NCBI GenBank assembly: GCA_036489755.1 | Contig: DASXFD010000062.1 | Coordinates: 73,643 to 137,642 of the forward strand | Source of the DNA: JABFXX01 sp036489755 | GTDB lineage: Bacteria > Myxococcota_A > Polyangia > Haliangiales > Haliangiaceae | Direction: 5' to 3' | Length of the DNA stretch: 64,000 bases | Shown: in pieces, positions 62,877 to 64,000 of the stretch | Layout of the letters: each line of letters opens with the position of its first letter | Numbering within the stretch: the stretch's first letter is position 1 | Position numbers and translations under genes: made by a program | The notes under the pieces: model-generated | What the model was told of the DNA's origin: nothing | Database searches by the model: none | Seen by the model: the letters and a program-made list of their open reading frames with translations, nothing else

Positions 62877-64000
62877 ATGTCGAAATGGAGCGCCGAGGAG
62901 CTCGTGGTCGGCCGAACCGTCGAGGCGACGTTCTGGGCGAACCCGCTGCCGACCTCCAAGTTCAAGCTGCGCGCGACGCACCTCGACGGTCGCCGTGCGC
63001 CGAAGGTCGTGCTGTCGAACGACGAGCGCATCACGCCGGGCGTGCCGTGCCTCGTGCGCATCATCGAGGTCCACAAGGCCGAGCGCGACGACCGCGGCCG
63101 CATCGAGGTCGAGTACGTCGCGCGCGCGCCGTTCCGGATCGAAGGCGTCTATCTCGATCCGAACGTGTCGAAGAAGCTGCAGGTGCTGCTCCAGAGCGGC
63201 AGCAACATCTTGCTCGACGGTCCGCAAGGCTGCGGCAAGACCGTCCTCGCGCGCTCGATCGCCGACTCGCTCGGGATGGAGTTCGTGTTCTTCAACTGCG
63301 GCGCCGTCGTCGAAGCGAGCGACTTCTTCGTGTCGATCCAGGTTCGCGCGTCAGAATCCGGCGCGCCCGTCACCGACTTCATCAAGACCGACATCCTGAT
63401 CGCGCTCGAGCAGGCGAGCGAGCGGCCCGAAACCAAGTTCCTCGTGTTCCTCGACGAGCTCAACCGGTGCCAGGAATCGGCGCGCAACGCGCTGATGCCC
63501 GCGCTCGACTCGACGCGCCGCGTGTTCCACCCGATCGAGAACACGTTCATCCCGATCCCCGACAACGTGCAGTTCATCGCGGCGGTCAACCGCGGCCGCG
63601 AGTTCACCGGCACGTTCGGCATCGATGCCGCGCAGCTCGATCGGTTCGCGCCGCTGCAGATGACGTATCCGCCGCCGGCCGCGGAGGTCGCGCTGCTCGC
63701 GCAGCGTCACCCGAAGATGGCGACCGGCACGCTCGAGATCGTCGTCGCGGTCGCCGACGCGATCCGGAACGCGCAGGATCTTCCCGGCAGCCTCAGCGTC
63801 CGCGCCACCGACGAAGCGTGCGTCTATCTCGAGCACCCGCTGTTCGCCGAGGACGGCAAACGCGCGCTGCCCGAAGTGCTGAAGACCAGCTTCTGCGGGC
63901 GATTTCCCGGCCGCTGGGACGATGTCACCAGCGACGCCGGCGCGGTGTGGGCGCTCGTGCGAACGACGCTCGCGTCCAACAAGGTCCCGCTGCCGGACGT
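62877..64000 (+). CDS. MoxR-type AAA+ ATPase (partial, cut by window edge)
   Basis: 374 residues are visible with no stop before the edge. A small N-terminal domain (about 1-100) leads into a MoxR-family AAA+ module: Walker A GPQGCGKT (about 115-122), Walker B FLVFLDELNR (about 188-197), sensor 1 FIAAVNRG and the MoxR-type lid. MoxR ATPases with VWA partners work as chaperones that insert metals or remodel complexes. The ATG at 62877 is used; GTG at 62868 in frame overlaps the upstream stop (GTGA) and is also possible. The pair is surely co-translated. Confidence 0.92.
   Translation, partial: MSKWSAEELVVGRTVEATFWANPLPTSKFKLRATHLDGRRAPKVVLSNDERITPGVPCLVRIIEVHKAERDDRGRIEVEYVARAPFRIEGVYLDPNVSKKLQVLLQSGSNILLDGPQGCGKTVLARSIADSLGMEFVFFNCGAVVEASDFFVSIQVRASESGAPVTDFIKTDILIALEQASERPETKFLVFLDELNRCQESARNALMPALDSTRRVFHPIENTFIPIPDNVQFIAAVNRGREFTGTFGIDAAQLDRFAPLQMTYPPPAAEVALLAQRHPKMATGTLEIVVAVADAIRNAQDLPGSLSVRATDEACVYLEHPLFAEDGKRALPEVLKTSFCGRFPGRWDDVTSDAGAVWALVRTTLASNKVPLPD

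Overview
The window is GC-rich, densely packed bacterial DNA. Its gene content points to a myxobacterium (Myxococcota), probably close to the Haliangiales/Kofleriaceae: two membrane-anchored Hanks-type Ser/Thr kinases, a PEGA-domain protein, many secreted lipoproteins, an OmpA with thrombospondin-type-3 repeats, a TPR-CHAT protein and an internal MYXO-CTERM-like segment. This assignment rests on gene content only; there is no rRNA or tRNA gene in the window. ATGA, GTGA and TGATG stop/start overlaps are very frequent, so most genes sit in translationally coupled operons.

Layout. 1-9084: kinase with a TPR-type partner, LysE transporter with a surface lipoprotein, MBL-fold hydrolase, a large TPR-CHAT protein and small secreted proteins. 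9086-17264 (minus): a run of seven close genes holding a two-part giant lipoprotein, a crotonase, a metallophosphoesterase, a class III aminotransferase, two CDP-alcohol phosphatidyltransferases and a small membrane protein, which looks like lipid metabolism. 17404-23970 (minus): a coupled envelope operon of porin, PHP/CehA-type metallohydrolase lipoprotein, secreted protein and TULIP-like lipoprotein. 24054-32541: PEGA protein, a heme-motif outer-membrane pair, DUF3052, ferrochelatase with a deiminase-fold enzyme, and OmpA with a strong terminator. 32559-38315: information-processing block (Trm112-like, prs, rplY, pth, rpsF-rpsR-rplI, dnaB). 39873-46352: nucleoside salvage operon (deoC, deoA, purine nucleoside phosphorylase, cdd, amidohydrolase) interleaved with small membrane and lipoproteins and ending in two paralogous secreted proteins. 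46365-52359: ferritin-like protein, SnoaL-like lipoprotein, MobA-like and XdhC molybdenum-cofactor maturation genes, HAD phosphatase, YbjQ-family protein and an excisionase-like HTH protein. 52558-57372: S55-peptidase-like protein, beta-propeller protein and partner. 57373-57855: structured noncoding DNA. 57856-end: a giant HEAT/HExxH/VWA protein coupled to a MoxR-type AAA+ ATPase cut by the window edge.

The most unusual signal is a family of about 57-68 bp double-hairpin elements inserted inside protein-coding genes. Three copies (in the purine nucleoside phosphorylase, in a SnoaL-like lipoprotein and in the giant VWA protein) lie in the same orientation and the same reading frame relative to the host gene and add nearly the same peptide. 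Two of the copies are identical over 57 bp. A fourth, diverged relative lies at the start of another gene. They behave like the Rickettsia palindromic elements but in an unrelated lineage. Other points of interest are a giant lipoprotein that reads as two lipoproteins joined through a sorting-signal-like tail, a double-glycine-leader peptide gene opposite rplI/dnaB, GTGCAC palindromic tandem repeats that duplicate a ribosome-binding site, and the VWA/MoxR pair.
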